Source: Nocardioides sp. SLBN-35
GTDB taxonomy: Bacteria > Actinomycetota > Actinomycetes > Propionibacteriales > Nocardioidaceae
Assembly: GCF_006715725.1 (NCBI RefSeq)
Contig: NZ_VFNU01000001.1
Coordinates: 1,240,001 to 1,304,000 of the forward strand
DNA length: 64,000 bases
Direction of reading: 5' to 3'
This document shows, piece by piece, positions 40,938 to 49,869 of the stretch. The stretch's first letter is position 1; each line of letters starts with the position of its first letter. The notes under the pieces were generated by a model that saw nothing but the letters and a program-made list of their open reading frames with translations, ran no database searches and was not told the origin of the DNA. Position numbers and translations under genes: made by a program.

Positions 40938-42887
40938 TCAGAGGGTCAGCGCCAGCTCCCGCGCCTGCTTGGTGGCGAACACCAGCCGGCGCGGCGCGTA
41001 GGCGTCGCCGAGGAGGTCGGCCGCGATGCCGCGTTCGCGCAGCTCGTCGTGCAGCGTCGTCGCGGGGACCGCGCCGCACGAGAGCACCACACTGTCGACG
41101 CCGTCGAGCACGTGGGTGCGACCGGAGTGGACGTGACGCAGGGTGACCCGGCCGGGCTCGATCAGGCTCGGCTGCTCGGACGCGCGCAGTGTGACGCTGC
41201 CCGCGTCGAGGCGGCCGAGGATCGAGCCGAGCAGGTAGCGGCTGACCAGCGGGGCCGGTCCCGTGGTCCCGTGGACGACGGTGACCCGGTGGCCGCGCTC
41301 GGCGAGGAAGTCGGCGAGCGAGAGGGGCGGCAGGTGGTCGTCCTGGGCGACGACCAGCACGTGCTCGCCGAGCTCCGGCGGATCGGCGAGCACGTCGGCG
41401 CCGGTGTGGACGTGCGGCAGGTCGGCGCCCGGGATCGCGGGCCGGCGGGGGACCGCGCCGGTGGCGACGACCACCCGGTCGGCGCCGTACGACGCCACGT
41501 CGTCGGCCGTGGCCGTGCGGCCGGTCACGACCTCCACCCCGGCGGCGGCGAGGCGCCGCTCCTGCCAGGCGAGGTAGGCGAGGTGGTCGTCGTGGAGCGG
41601 GGCGCGAGCGGCGATGCGGAGCTGGCCACCGAGGGCGTCCCGCTGTTCCCACAGCGTGACCCGGTGGCCGCGCTCGGCGGCGAGGCCCGCGAGCTCCATG
41701 CCGGCCGGTCCGCCGCCGACGACCAGGACGCGGTACGTCGACCCGGCCTGCTGCGACGCGTCGTCGGCCTCCTTGCCCGCCTCGGGGTTGACCGCGCAGG
41801 AGAACGGCGTGCCCTCGACGATGCGCCGGCTGATGCACTCGTTGCCGCCCACGCACGGCCGGATGTCGTCGGTGCGCCCGGTCCGCGCCTTCACCAGCAG
41901 CTGCCCGTCGGCGATGATCGCGCGCGCCATGCCCACGAGGTCCGCGTGGCCGGCCGCCAGCAGGTCCTCGGCCACCTGCGGGCCGGTGACCCGGCCGGTG
42001 TAGACGACCGGGAGGCCGACGGCCGCCTTGACCCGTCCGGCCAGGTCCGACCACGCGGCCGGGCGGTGGTGGTGGGACTGGATGTAGCTCGGGTTGCCCC
42101 ACGGGCTGCCGATCGCGCAGCTGAGGTAGTCGACGAGCCCACTCGCCTCCAGCGCCTGCGCGATGGCGACCGCGCCGTCCGGGCCGTCGATGCCGTAGCC
42201 GCCGGGCTCCTCCTCGCGCAGGTTCAGGCGGACGCCGACCACCCGGTCCGGGCCCAGGGCGGCGCGCACCGCGGCCAGGATGCGCAGCGGGAACCGGAGC
42301 CGCCCGGCCAGGTCGCCGCCGTACTCGTCGTCGCGGTGGTTGGTCAGCGGCGAGAGGAAGTACTCGAGCATGTCGTCGTGGTTGAGGTGCAGCTCGACGC
42401 CGTCGGCGCCGGCGGCCGCGACCTGGTGCGCGCCGTGTGCGTACTCCTCGACGAACCAGTCGATCTCGTCCCGGGTCAGGGCGTGCGGCACCTGGTTGAC
42501 GACCGGGCCGCTCGGCACCGGGGAGGCGCCGTGCGGCATGCCGCCCTGGAGGATCATCTGGACGGTGAGGACCGTGTCGTCCGCGTGCAGGATCCCGGCC
42601 AGCCGGCCGACGCGGTCCAGGAAGTAGGGCTGTCGGAAGTGACCGTCGTACTGGGCTCCGACGCCGGTCGGCTCGAACCCGGGGGCCAGGTGGTTGCGCA
42701 CGTGCGCGGAGACGCCGTCGACCCAGCCGGCCGAGGTGCGCGCGGCCCAGTAGCCGAGATGCCGCTCTGCCTCCGCGTCGGTGCCCCAGAGGCTGGACAC
42801 GACGTGAGCGTGTGGCGGCAGCACCACCCGGTTCTTCACGGTGAGACCGCCGATCCCGATCGGCGAGAACAGGTGCGGGAAGGTCAT
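40938..42887 (-). CDS. FMN/4Fe-4S/FAD oxidoreductase, 2,4-dienoyl-CoA-reductase-like
   Basis: A 649-residue OYE-family enzyme. The FMN TIM barrel spans about 1-350 (MTFPHLFSPIGIGGLTVKNR; GADGVELHLNHDDMLEYFLS; LVGMARAIIADGQL). Cluster-binding Cys are in CVGGNECIS and the later SCAVNP. A flavin/NAD(P) domain begins at RVLVVGGGPAGMELA. Such enzymes reduce enoates or dienoyl-CoA, or demethylate amines. The context of CoA ligases and an acyl-CoA dehydrogenase favours an unsaturated acyl-CoA or cyclic enone. ATG with AGGGAG upstream. Confidence 0.88.
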   Translation of the reverse strand: MTFPHLFSPIGIGGLTVKNRVVLPPHAHVVSSLWGTDAEAERHLGYWAARTSAGWVDGVSAHVRNHLAPGFEPTGVGAQYDGHFRQPYFLDRVGRLAGILHADDTVLTVQMILQGGMPHGASPVPSGPVVNQVPHALTRDEIDWFVEEYAHGAHQVAAAGADGVELHLNHDDMLEYFLSPLTNHRDDEYGGDLAGRLRFPLRILAAVRAALGPDRVVGVRLNLREEEPGGYGIDGPDGAVAIAQALEASGLVDYLSCAIGSPWGNPSYIQSHHHRPAAWSDLAGRVKAAVGLPVVYTGRVTGPQVAEDLLAAGHADLVGMARAIIADGQLLVKARTGRTDDIRPCVGGNECISRRIVEGTPFSCAVNPEAGKEADDASQQAGSTYRVLVVGGGPAGMELAGLAAERGHRVTLWEQRDALGGQLRIAARAPLHDDHLAYLAWQERRLAAAGVEVVTGRTATADDVASYGADRVVVATGAVPRRPAIPGADLPHVHTGADVLADPPELGEHVLVVAQDDHLPPLSLADFLAERGHRVTVVHGTTGPAPLVSRYLLGSILGRLDAGSVTLRASEQPSLIEPGRVTLRHVHSGRTHVLDGVDSVVLSCGAVPATTLHDELRERGIAADLLGDAYAPRRLVFATKQARELALTL

Positions 42888-42929
42888 GCTCGGCTCCCTC
42901 TGACGTGGACGCGGTCCTGTGACGACGTT

Positions 42930-42947
42930 CATGACTATGGTATTCAT
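42930..42947. promoter_or_regulatory. AT-rich operator candidate, box type 2 (FMN oxidoreductase/ACAD)
   Basis: On the minus strand ATGAATA-CC-ATAGT-C-ATG, in the divergent gap. A like box lies at 49813-49830. It also contains the CTATG/CATAG dyad. Confidence 0.45.
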
Positions 42948-42981
42948 AGATAGGATCGACGAGACAAGGGACGGTGCAGCA

Positions 42982-45048
42982 GTGACCGACGTGCAGGACT
43001 TCCAGGAAGCCGTCGCCGGAGCGCTCGACGGGGTCTGGCCGGCCGCCGTCGACGCCGCGCTCGCCGACGGTCCCGGCGGCGCGCAGGTCGCGGAGGTCGC
43101 CGCCCAGCAGGGTTGGTACCAGCTCGGGCCGGAGGGCGCCGTCGACTACCTCCTCGCCGCGATCCGCACCCTCGGCCGCCGGGCCTGTCCGCTGCCGTTG
43201 GCCGACGCGTACGTCGCCGCCCTGCTGCTGCCCGAGCTCGCCGACGCCGTCGGCGCGGGCGAGATCCGCCCCGTGGTCGCCCTCGGCGGCGACGCGGGCC
43301 CCCTGATCGTCGACGACGCCGGCACGGCCTCCCACGTGCTCGTCGTCGACACCTCCTCCGGCGCCGTACGCCTGCAGGCCGTCGAGCGGGCCGAGCCCGC
43401 CGACGGCCTGGCGCGGCCCGCCTGGCGCCGGGTCATGCCCGGGGGCGTGGTCGCCGAGCGGACCGCGGACGCAGCGGAGCTCGCGGAGGCCGTCGCCGTG
43501 CTGCGGATCGCCACCGCCGCCCGGGCCGTCGCCGCCGCCGGCCGCGCGCACGACCTGGCCGTCGAGCACGCGAAGGCACGCCGGCAGTTCGGCCGGCTGA
43601 TCGGCGGCTTCGGGGCCGTGCAGCAGCGGGTGGCAGCCTGCCAGATCGACCTGTCGGCCAGCGACGCCCTGCTCGACGAGGCCGTCGAGGCCCTGCTGGC
43701 GGGCCGCGCCGACGCGCCCCTCGCCGCGGCGCTGGCCGCCCGGCACGCGGCCACCGCCGCCCCGCGGATCCTCGCCGGCGCCCAGCACACGCTCGGCGCG
43801 GTCGGCTTCTTCGAGGAGCACGACGCGTCGTGGCTGTTCCGCCGGGTCCACACCGACCGGACCCACCTCGGGCACGGCCTGCTCGACGAGCGTCGTACCG
43901 ACGGCGTCGCCGCGCGGCTGCTCGCAGGGGAGGGACTGCCCCACTTCCACCTGGGCGACCGGGCCGAGGCGTTCCGGGCCGAGGTGCGCGACCTGCTCGA
44001 CCGGCACCGCGCCGGCGAGGGGTACGACGTCGAGGCGCTGCGCCGCGAGATGGACGAGGAGGCGCTGTTCGCCCTCAACTGGCCCGACGAGCACGGCGGA
44101 CGCGCGGTCTCCGTCGAGGAGCAGGTCGTCCTCCACGAGGAGATGAAGTACGCCGGCGGTCCGGTGGACCGTGCGATGAGCGCGACCATGCTGATCGGGC
44201 ACTCCCTCCTGCGGCACGGGACGCCGGAGCAGAAGGCGCAGTTCCTGCCGCTGCTCCACGCCGGCGAGATGGCCTTCTGCCTCGGCTACTCCGAGCCGGA
44301 GGCCGGCTCGGACCTCGCGTCGCTGCGCACCCGGGCCGTCCGCGACGGCGACGGCTGGGTGATCGACGGCCAGAAGCTGTGGACCACCCGGGGCCACACC
44401 GCCACCCACGTCTGGCTTGCCGTGCGCACCGACCCCGACGCGACTCCCCGCCATGCCGGCATCACGATCTTCCTGGTGCCGATGGACACCCCCGGCATCA
44501 CCGTGCAGCAGCACGTCGCGCTGTCCGGGGAGATCTCGTGCACCGTCTTCTACGACGCGGTGCGGGTGCCGGACACCGCCCGGGTCGGCGAGGTCGACGG
44601 CGGGTGGAAGGTGATCACCGACGCCCTCGCCGCCGAACGCGTCGTGATGGGCGGCGTCGCCGCCACGCTGCGCCGCCACTTCGACGAGACGGTGGCCGAG
44701 CTGCGGGCCCGGGTCGCGGCCGGCGGCGACGTCGACGCGCTCGACCGCGACCGCCTGGGCTGGGTCGCCGCGCGGCTGCAGGCCGCACGGGCTCTCGTGC
44801 TGCGGGCGACCCGGTCGATGGACGGCACCGGCGACGCCCGGATCGCCGGGCCGATGGCCGCCGTGCTCAGCGGCGACCTCGCCGAGGAGCTCGGGCGCAC
44901 CTGCCTCGACGTCCTCGGCCCGCAGGCCGCCCTCGCGGGACGGTACGACGCCGCGCTGCGCGTCGCGCCGATGTACGTCATCGGCGGCGGAACCAACGAC
45001 ATCCAACGCGGCATCATCGCGCGCGGCCTCGGCCTGCCGCGCGAGTGA
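42982..45048 (+). CDS. Fused double acyl-CoA dehydrogenase
   Basis: A 688-residue protein made of two acyl-CoA dehydrogenase units. The N-terminal half (1-about 320) is degenerate but keeps the C-terminal ACAD helices (AKARRQFGRLIGGFGAVQQ). The C-terminal half (about 330-688) is complete: GYSEPEAGSDLASLRTRAV, DGQKLWTTRGHTATH and the end YVIGGGTNDIQRGIIARGLGLPRE. This resembles fused forms of the alpha-beta heteromeric ACADs used for cyclic and steroid side-chain acyl-CoAs. FAD-dependent alpha,beta-dehydrogenation in the cytoplasm. GTG 42982 with AAGGGA upstream. Confidence 0.88.
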   Translation: MTDVQDFQEAVAGALDGVWPAAVDAALADGPGGAQVAEVAAQQGWYQLGPEGAVDYLLAAIRTLGRRACPLPLADAYVAALLLPELADAVGAGEIRPVVALGGDAGPLIVDDAGTASHVLVVDTSSGAVRLQAVERAEPADGLARPAWRRVMPGGVVAERTADAAELAEAVAVLRIATAARAVAAAGRAHDLAVEHAKARRQFGRLIGGFGAVQQRVAACQIDLSASDALLDEAVEALLAGRADAPLAAALAARHAATAAPRILAGAQHTLGAVGFFEEHDASWLFRRVHTDRTHLGHGLLDERRTDGVAARLLAGEGLPHFHLGDRAEAFRAEVRDLLDRHRAGEGYDVEALRREMDEEALFALNWPDEHGGRAVSVEEQVVLHEEMKYAGGPVDRAMSATMLIGHSLLRHGTPEQKAQFLPLLHAGEMAFCLGYSEPEAGSDLASLRTRAVRDGDGWVIDGQKLWTTRGHTATHVWLAVRTDPDATPRHAGITIFLVPMDTPGITVQQHVALSGEISCTVFYDAVRVPDTARVGEVDGGWKVITDALAAERVVMGGVAATLRRHFDETVAELRARVAAGGDVDALDRDRLGWVAARLQAARALVLRATRSMDGTGDARIAGPMAAVLSGDLAEELGRTCLDVLGPQAALAGRYDAALRVAPMYVIGGGTNDIQRGIIARGLGLPRE

Positions 45049-45071
45049 CCACTCGACCGAAGGAGAACACC

Positions 45072-45893
45072 ATGACCCTGGGACCGAAGCGGGTGCTGAT
45101 CACCGGAGCCGCCCGCGGGATGGGCCGCGAGATCGCCCTCGAGGCCGCGCGGCAGGGCGCCACGCACGTCGGGCTCACCGACGTCGAGCCCGACGGCCTC
45201 GCCGAGACCGAGGCGCTGGTGCGGGCCGAGGGCGCGGACGCGCGGGGCGTGGTCGCGAACCTGCGCTCGTCCGTCGAGATCCGCTCGATGATCGACGACG
45301 TCGCCGGCTGGGCCGGTGGACTCGACGTGCTGGTCAACAACGCCGGCGTGCTCGACCACCTGTTCACCGACGCGGACGAGGTCGGCGTCGACACCCTCGA
45401 CGAGGACGCGTGGGACGCGGTCAACGACATCAACCTCAAGGCGGTGTGGCTGACGACGAAGTACGCCGCGCCTCACCTGCGCGCCTCCGACCGGGGCCCG
45501 AGCATCGTCAACGCCGCGTCCGTGTCCGGGATGACGGGCGCCGGCATGGCGGCCTACGCCGCGACCAAGGCCGCCGTCATCCAGCTCACCCGCACCACGG
45601 CGATCAACCTCGCGCCGCACGTGCGTGCCAACTGCTACTCGCCGGGCGCGATCAAGACGCCGATGGGCGACTCGCACCTCGCCGCGGCGTCGGACCGCCT
45701 GGCCACGGCGCGCGCGATGTACGGCACCCACCTCATCCCGCGCCGCGGCACCGTCAACGAGATCGCCCAGGTGGCCTGCTTCCTGGCCAGCGACGCGGCG
45801 TCCTTCCTCACCGGCATCAACGTGCCGGTCGACGGCGGGACCATGGCGTGGCGTGGGATGCAGGACGTCGAGCTGGACGTCGAGCTCGACTGA
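45072..45893 (+). CDS. SDR-family oxidoreductase
   Basis: A 273-residue SDR: ITGAARGMGREIA, NNAGVLDH, NAASVSGMTG (Ser) and AYAATKAA (Tyr/Lys), PGAIKTPMGDS. It is a close paralogue of the gene at 57160 (shared RASDRGPSIVNAASV and SDAASFLTG), suggesting parallel steps or duplication within the cluster. AAGGAGA ribosome site 6 nt before the ATG. Follows the fused ACAD by 23 nt. Confidence 0.88.
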   Translation: MTLGPKRVLITGAARGMGREIALEAARQGATHVGLTDVEPDGLAETEALVRAEGADARGVVANLRSSVEIRSMIDDVAGWAGGLDVLVNNAGVLDHLFTDADEVGVDTLDEDAWDAVNDINLKAVWLTTKYAAPHLRASDRGPSIVNAASVSGMTGAGMAAYAATKAAVIQLTRTTAINLAPHVRANCYSPGAIKTPMGDSHLAAASDRLATARAMYGTHLIPRRGTVNEIAQVACFLASDAASFLTGINVPVDGGTMAWRGMQDVELDVELD

Positions 45894-46331
45894 CTACCCG
45901 GCGGGCCACCCGGTCGCGAGGTCGGTGGCCACGTCGAGGTCCATCCGCAGCCGCGCGAAGCGCGCCTCGCCGTCCTCGACGCGGACGTCCGCGTCGTACC
46001 GGCCCCAGCCGAGGGTGGAGGCACCGGGCGTGCGCGCGACGAAGAGGAAGTAGGCCTCCGCCCGTACCTCGCCCGGCCCGCGCCAGGCCACCGTGACGTT
46101 GGTGACGAAGTGCCGCTTGTCCGCGGGGCTCTCGCCCCAGGCGCCGGCGAAGTAGCCGCCGATCGCCGTGGGGCCGGCGAACTCCCCGCGCCGGTTGGCG
46201 ACGACGCCGTCCGGTGCGAAGAGCGCGAGCATCGCGTCGAGGGACGCGGCGTCGGCCGCCCGGGCGTACGACGCCAGCAGCCCCCGCGTCGCCTCGATCT
46301 CCTCCAGCCGGAGCAGCCGGTCGCGACTCAT
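45894..46331 (-). CDS. NTF2-like (SnoaL-type) protein
   Basis: A 145-residue cone-fold protein: LEEIEATRGLLASYARAADA, MLALFAPDGVVANR, DKRHFVTNVTVAWRG, GWGRYDADVRVEDG. Family members act as isomerases, dehydratases or hydrolases of small hydrophobic ligands; the catalytic residues here are not certain. It is paralogous to the gene at 50852 (ALFA..GV and KRHF motifs shared). Its start overlaps the enoyl-CoA hydratase stop. Confidence 0.78.
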   Translation of the reverse strand: MSRDRLLRLEEIEATRGLLASYARAADAASLDAMLALFAPDGVVANRRGEFAGPTAIGGYFAGAWGESPADKRHFVTNVTVAWRGPGEVRAEAYFLFVARTPGASTLGWGRYDADVRVEDGEARFARLRMDLDVATDLATGWPAG

Positions 46332-47092
46332 CGCGGCGGCGGGAAGGTCGGGCGGCGCTTCTCGAGGAAGGACGTCGCGCCCTCGATCATGTCGTCGCTG
46401 CCGACGGCCTGCACCAGCATGCCGAGGCCGGACAGGAAGTTGTCGCGGGCGGCGTTCCACCACACATTGGAGCTGACCTTCGCGATCTCGAGGTAGCGCG
46501 GGCTCAGGGTCGCGATCTCCTCGACCAGCGCGTCGACGGTCGCGACCAGCTCGTCGTCGGGGACCACCTGGTTGACGAGGCCGAGGTCCAGGGCCTGCTG
46601 CGCGGAGTAGCGCCGGCACAGGAAGGCCATCTCCTTGGCCCGCTTCTCGCCGATCTGTACGCCGAGCACGTTGGTCGCGCCCGTCACCGGGGCGCTTCCC
46701 ACGCGTGGCCCGGTCTGGCCGAAGGTGGCCGACTCGGCCGCGATCGCCAGGTCGCAGGCGACGACGAGCTCGTTGCCGCCGCCGGCCGCGGCGCCGTTGA
46801 CGGCCGCGATCACCGGGCGTGGGTGGTTGCGCACGGCGTCGAAGAGCCGCAGCGACATCCGGTACAGGCCGCGCATCTCGGGCAGGTCCGGCGTGCCGAG
46901 CAGGTCGAGGGCGCCCCCGGCACAGAAGCCGCCCGGGGCGCCGGTGATCACCACCGCCCGGGCGCTCGTGCTGTCCTCCAGCGCCGCGACGGCCCTCGCG
47001 GCCATGTCCGGGTCGAAGGCGTTGCGGCGCTGTGGCGCGTCGAACGTGATCCACACGGCCTCGCCGCGCGCGGCGACGTGCACCTCACCCAT
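46328..47092 (-). CDS. Enoyl-CoA hydratase/isomerase family protein
   Basis: A 254-residue crotonase: FDAPQRRNAFDPDMA, GGFCAGGALDLL and NGAAAGGGNELVVACDLAIAA form the CoA and oxyanion sites; FGQTGPRVGSAPVTG follows. It hydrates the enoyl-CoA made by an acyl-CoA dehydrogenase. It overlaps genes at both ends (NTF2-like and ADH), placing it in the AMP-ligase-ADH-ECH-NTF2 operon. Confidence 0.88.
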   Translation of the reverse strand: MGEVHVAARGEAVWITFDAPQRRNAFDPDMAARAVAALEDSTSARAVVITGAPGGFCAGGALDLLGTPDLPEMRGLYRMSLRLFDAVRNHPRPVIAAVNGAAAGGGNELVVACDLAIAAESATFGQTGPRVGSAPVTGATNVLGVQIGEKRAKEMAFLCRRYSAQQALDLGLVNQVVPDDELVATVDALVEEIATLSPRYLEIAKVSSNVWWNAARDNFLSGLGMLVQAVGSDDMIEGATSFLEKRRPTFPPPR

Positions 47093-48107
47093 CCTGCTCT
47101 CCTGTCTCGTCGGCCGTCTCGTCGGCTGTCTCGTCGGCTGCGGGCATCCGCAGCGTCACCTTGCCGGTCGCTCCGCGGTCCGCGAGCAGGCGCAGCGCGT
47201 CGCCGGCCCGCTCCATCGGCAGCTCGGGCCCGACGACCGGGCGGACGTGCCCTGCGGCCACCCAGCCGAGGACGTCCTTCCACTGCCGGGGCGGGTACCA
47301 CGGCTCGTCCTCGATGAGACTGCCCCAGGCGATCCCGCGCACGTCGACGTTCTTGAGCAGCAGCCGGTTCGCCGGCACCGACGGGATCTCGCCCGCGGCG
47401 AAGCCGAGCACGAGCAGGCGCCCCTCCTTGCGCAGGATCCGCACCGAGTCGAGGAACCGGTCCCCGCCGACGGTGTCGGCGACGACGGCCACGCCCTCGG
47501 GGGCCAGGGCCCGGACGGCGTCGGTCCAGCCCTCGGCGAGCACCGCGTGGTCCGCGCCGGCGTCCGTCGCGAGCCGTGCCTTCGCCCGGGTCGAGACGAC
47601 CGCGACGACCAGGGCGCCCAGTGCCCGGCCGGCCTGCACCAGAGCGGTGCCGAGGCCACCGGCCGCGCCGTGCACGACGAGGGTCTCGCCGGCGTGCAGG
47701 TCCCCGCGCCGGGTCAGCGCGAGGTGCGCGGTGAGGTAGTTCATCGGCAGGCCCGCGCCCGCCCGCAGGCCGATCTCGTCGGGCAGCGCGAAGGTCAGCT
47801 CCGGCCGCGCCGCGACCCGGGTCGCCCACCCGCCGGCCCGCACGAAGCTCGCCACCCGGTCGCCGGGCGCGAAGCCCGAGCCGGCGGGCGCCGACACGAC
47901 GAGACCGGAGACCTCGACGCCCGGGGTGAAGGGCACGGGAGGCCTGCGCTGGTAGCGGCCCTGACTCATCAGCAGGTCGGGGAAGCTGACGCCCGCGTGG
48001 TGCACGTCCACGACGACGTCGTCCGGGCCGCCGGGGTCCGGTACGTCGGCGAGCCGCAACCCGTCCGGGCCGACCAGGTCGACGACCTGGACCGCCCGGA
48101 CGCTCAC
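47085..48107 (-). CDS. Zinc-independent MDR alcohol dehydrogenase / quinone-reductase-like
   Basis: A 340-residue medium-chain reductase. N-terminal GroES-like fold (HHAGVSFPDLLMSQGRYQ, FTPGVEVSG), then the NADPH motif VHGAAGGLGTALVQ. No Zn-ligand Cys set is seen, so it belongs with NADPH:quinone/enoyl reductases. GTG overlaps the ligase stop. The C-terminal tail carries three ADET units from a 12-bp tandem repeat (47101-47139), which is atypical and likely variable. Confidence 0.87.
   Translation of the reverse strand: MSVRAVQVVDLVGPDGLRLADVPDPGGPDDVVVDVHHAGVSFPDLLMSQGRYQRRPPVPFTPGVEVSGLVVSAPAGSGFAPGDRVASFVRAGGWATRVAARPELTFALPDEIGLRAGAGLPMNYLTAHLALTRRGDLHAGETLVVHGAAGGLGTALVQAGRALGALVVAVVSTRAKARLATDAGADHAVLAEGWTDAVRALAPEGVAVVADTVGGDRFLDSVRILRKEGRLLVLGFAAGEIPSVPANRLLLKNVDVRGIAWGSLIEDEPWYPPRQWKDVLGWVAAGHVRPVVGPELPMERAGDALRLLADRGATGKVTLRMPAADETADETADETGEQDG
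47101..47139 (-). repeat. 12-bp tandem repeat in the reductase C-terminus
   Basis: GTCTCGTCGG(C/T)C/T-type units three times, encoding Ala-Asp-Glu-Thr repeats; length change would stay in frame. Confidence 0.75.
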
Positions 48108-49756
48108 GCGTCCGCCCTGACGGCCTCGCGGTCGACGACGTCGTCGGCGGTGGCCGCCTCGTCGCGCAGCACGTTGCGCTGGATCTTCTCCGACGGGGTG
48201 AGGGGCAGGTCCTTGCGGAAGCGCAGGAAGCGCGGGATCGCGAACGCCGGGATCCGGCCCTCGCACCAGGCCCACACCTCGGCGGGCGTGATGGCGCCGT
48301 CGGCGACGATGACCGCCATCACCTCGTCCTCGCCCGCCTCGCTGTCGGCGGGGATGCCGATGACGGCGCACTCCGCGATCGCGGGATGGCCGAGCAGCGC
48401 CTGCTCCACCTCGTAGGAGCTGATGTTCTCGCCCCGGCGCCGGATCGCGTCCTTGATCCGGTCGACGAAGTAGTACCAGCCGTCCTCGTCGCGGCGGACC
48501 GCGTCGCCGGTGTGGAACCACAGGTTGCGCCACACCTCGGCCGTCTTCTCCGGCATGTTGTAGTAGCCGCGGCTGCTGATCCACGGGTGCCTCGGTCGCA
48601 CGCAGAACTCGCCCACCTCGCCGACCGGCACCTCCATGTCGGTGTCGGGGTCGACGATCGTCACGTCGTACCACTTCGCGGCGTTGAGGCCGGCCGCGCC
48701 GGCGGGGCGGTCCTCGCCGTAGGGGCTGAGGATCGGGGTCGTGGTCTCGGTGGTGCCGTAGACCTCGACGAAGGCCTCGATGCCGAAGCGCTCCTTGAAC
48801 TCCGCGAGGATCGAGGACGCCGTCGGCGCGGCGAACACGCAGCGCAGCGGGTTGTCGGCGTCGTCGGGGCGCTCTGGCTGCTTCCAGACGAAGTCCATCA
48901 TGACGCCGAGGAAGTTGGTGACGGTCACGTCGTGCTCGCGCAGCTGGTCGACCCAGCGGCTCGCGCTGAAGCGGGACCGGATCACCGCGCGGCCGCCCGC
49001 GATGAGCGCGGGGTAGACCGCCATGTACTGCGCGTTGCCGTGGAACAGCGGGGTCACCGAGAGCCAGGTGTCGTCCTCGGTGAACCGGGTCAGGCAGCGG
49101 GTCAGCTCGGAGAAGAAGCTCATCTGGGCGTTCGGCATCGAGACGCCCTTCGACAGGCCCGTCGTGCCGGAGGTGAAGAAGACGGCGGTGAGGTCGCGCG
49201 CGTCGGGCTCGGGGCCGTCGTACCGCTCGGCGGTGCGCAGGGCCTCCCACTCCTCGGCCCGCCAGCCCGCGGCGCGCAGCCGCTGGACGGCGGCCGCCGC
49301 TCCGCCCGCGCTGTCGATCACCCAGAACGCCTCGATCGTGCCGAGCTGGTCGCGCAGCGCGATGAAGCGGTCGGCGAGGTCGTCGTCGACGATCGCCCAG
49401 CGGGCGTCGACGAGCTGGGCCTGGTGGCGCAGGAACTCGCCCTCGTAGGCCGTGTTGATCGGGGCCTCGACGAGGTCGCCGATCGCCGTACCGAACCAGC
49501 TGAGCACGAACCGCGAGGAGTTCTTCGCCATGATGACGACCCGGTCGCCGCCCGCGGCACCGGCCGCGTGCAGACCGCCGGCCACCCGCTCGGCACCCTC
49601 GAGGAGCTCGCCGAAGGTGATCTCGACGTCCTCCTCGGGGGCGATCAGGAAGGTCTTCTCGCCCCGTTCCGCGGCCTGGCGGCGCAGCACCCGCGCCCCG
49701 GTCCAGCGGGTCCAGTCCGCGTCGGTCGGCTCGAGGTCCTCGTAGGTCCGGGTCAT
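48104..49756 (-). CDS. AMP-dependent acyl-CoA synthetase
   Basis: A 550-residue ANL-family ligase. The P-loop-like motif is FFTSGTTGLSKGV; VEVYGTTETTTP and WFHTGDAVRRDEDGWYYFVDRIKDAIRRRGENIS follow, and PLTPSEKIQR holds the catalytic Lys. It activates a carboxylic acid to its CoA thioester; the sequence resembles carnitine/crotonobetaine-type or fatty-acid ligases. It is the first gene of the leftward operon, divergent from a luciferase-like oxidoreductase. Confidence 0.9.
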   Translation of the reverse strand: MTRTYEDLEPTDADWTRWTGARVLRRQAAERGEKTFLIAPEEDVEITFGELLEGAERVAGGLHAAGAAGGDRVVIMAKNSSRFVLSWFGTAIGDLVEAPINTAYEGEFLRHQAQLVDARWAIVDDDLADRFIALRDQLGTIEAFWVIDSAGGAAAAVQRLRAAGWRAEEWEALRTAERYDGPEPDARDLTAVFFTSGTTGLSKGVSMPNAQMSFFSELTRCLTRFTEDDTWLSVTPLFHGNAQYMAVYPALIAGGRAVIRSRFSASRWVDQLREHDVTVTNFLGVMMDFVWKQPERPDDADNPLRCVFAAPTASSILAEFKERFGIEAFVEVYGTTETTTPILSPYGEDRPAGAAGLNAAKWYDVTIVDPDTDMEVPVGEVGEFCVRPRHPWISSRGYYNMPEKTAEVWRNLWFHTGDAVRRDEDGWYYFVDRIKDAIRRRGENISSYEVEQALLGHPAIAECAVIGIPADSEAGEDEVMAVIVADGAITPAEVWAWCEGRIPAFAIPRFLRFRKDLPLTPSEKIQRNVLRDEAATADDVVDREAVRADA

Positions 49757-49812
49757 GGGCGGCTGCCTCCTGGATGCTGGGGTTGTCGTCCCGTCCACCC
49801 TAGGCAAGATCC

Positions 49813-49830
49813 ATGAATATGAATAGTATG
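49813..49830. promoter_or_regulatory. AT-rich operator candidate, box type 2 (ligase/LLM)
   Basis: ATGAATA-TGA-ATAGT-ATG in the divergent gap, similar to the box at 42930-42947 read on the minus strand. Confidence 0.45.
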
Positions 49831-49869
49831 TATTTGGTCTGAGTTGTCCCCGACTGTCTGGAGGAACCC

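Noticed and set aside
38220..42953. A 1577-residue plus-strand frame across korA, an SDR gene and the FMN oxidoreductase
   Set aside because: It crosses several well-supported genes on both strands and has no recognisable domain; an artefact of codon bias.
40930..45006. A 1358-residue minus-strand frame over the acyl-CoA dehydrogenase and FMN oxidoreductase genes
   Set aside because: Out of frame with the FMN oxidoreductase and antisense to the dehydrogenase; composition is shadow-like.
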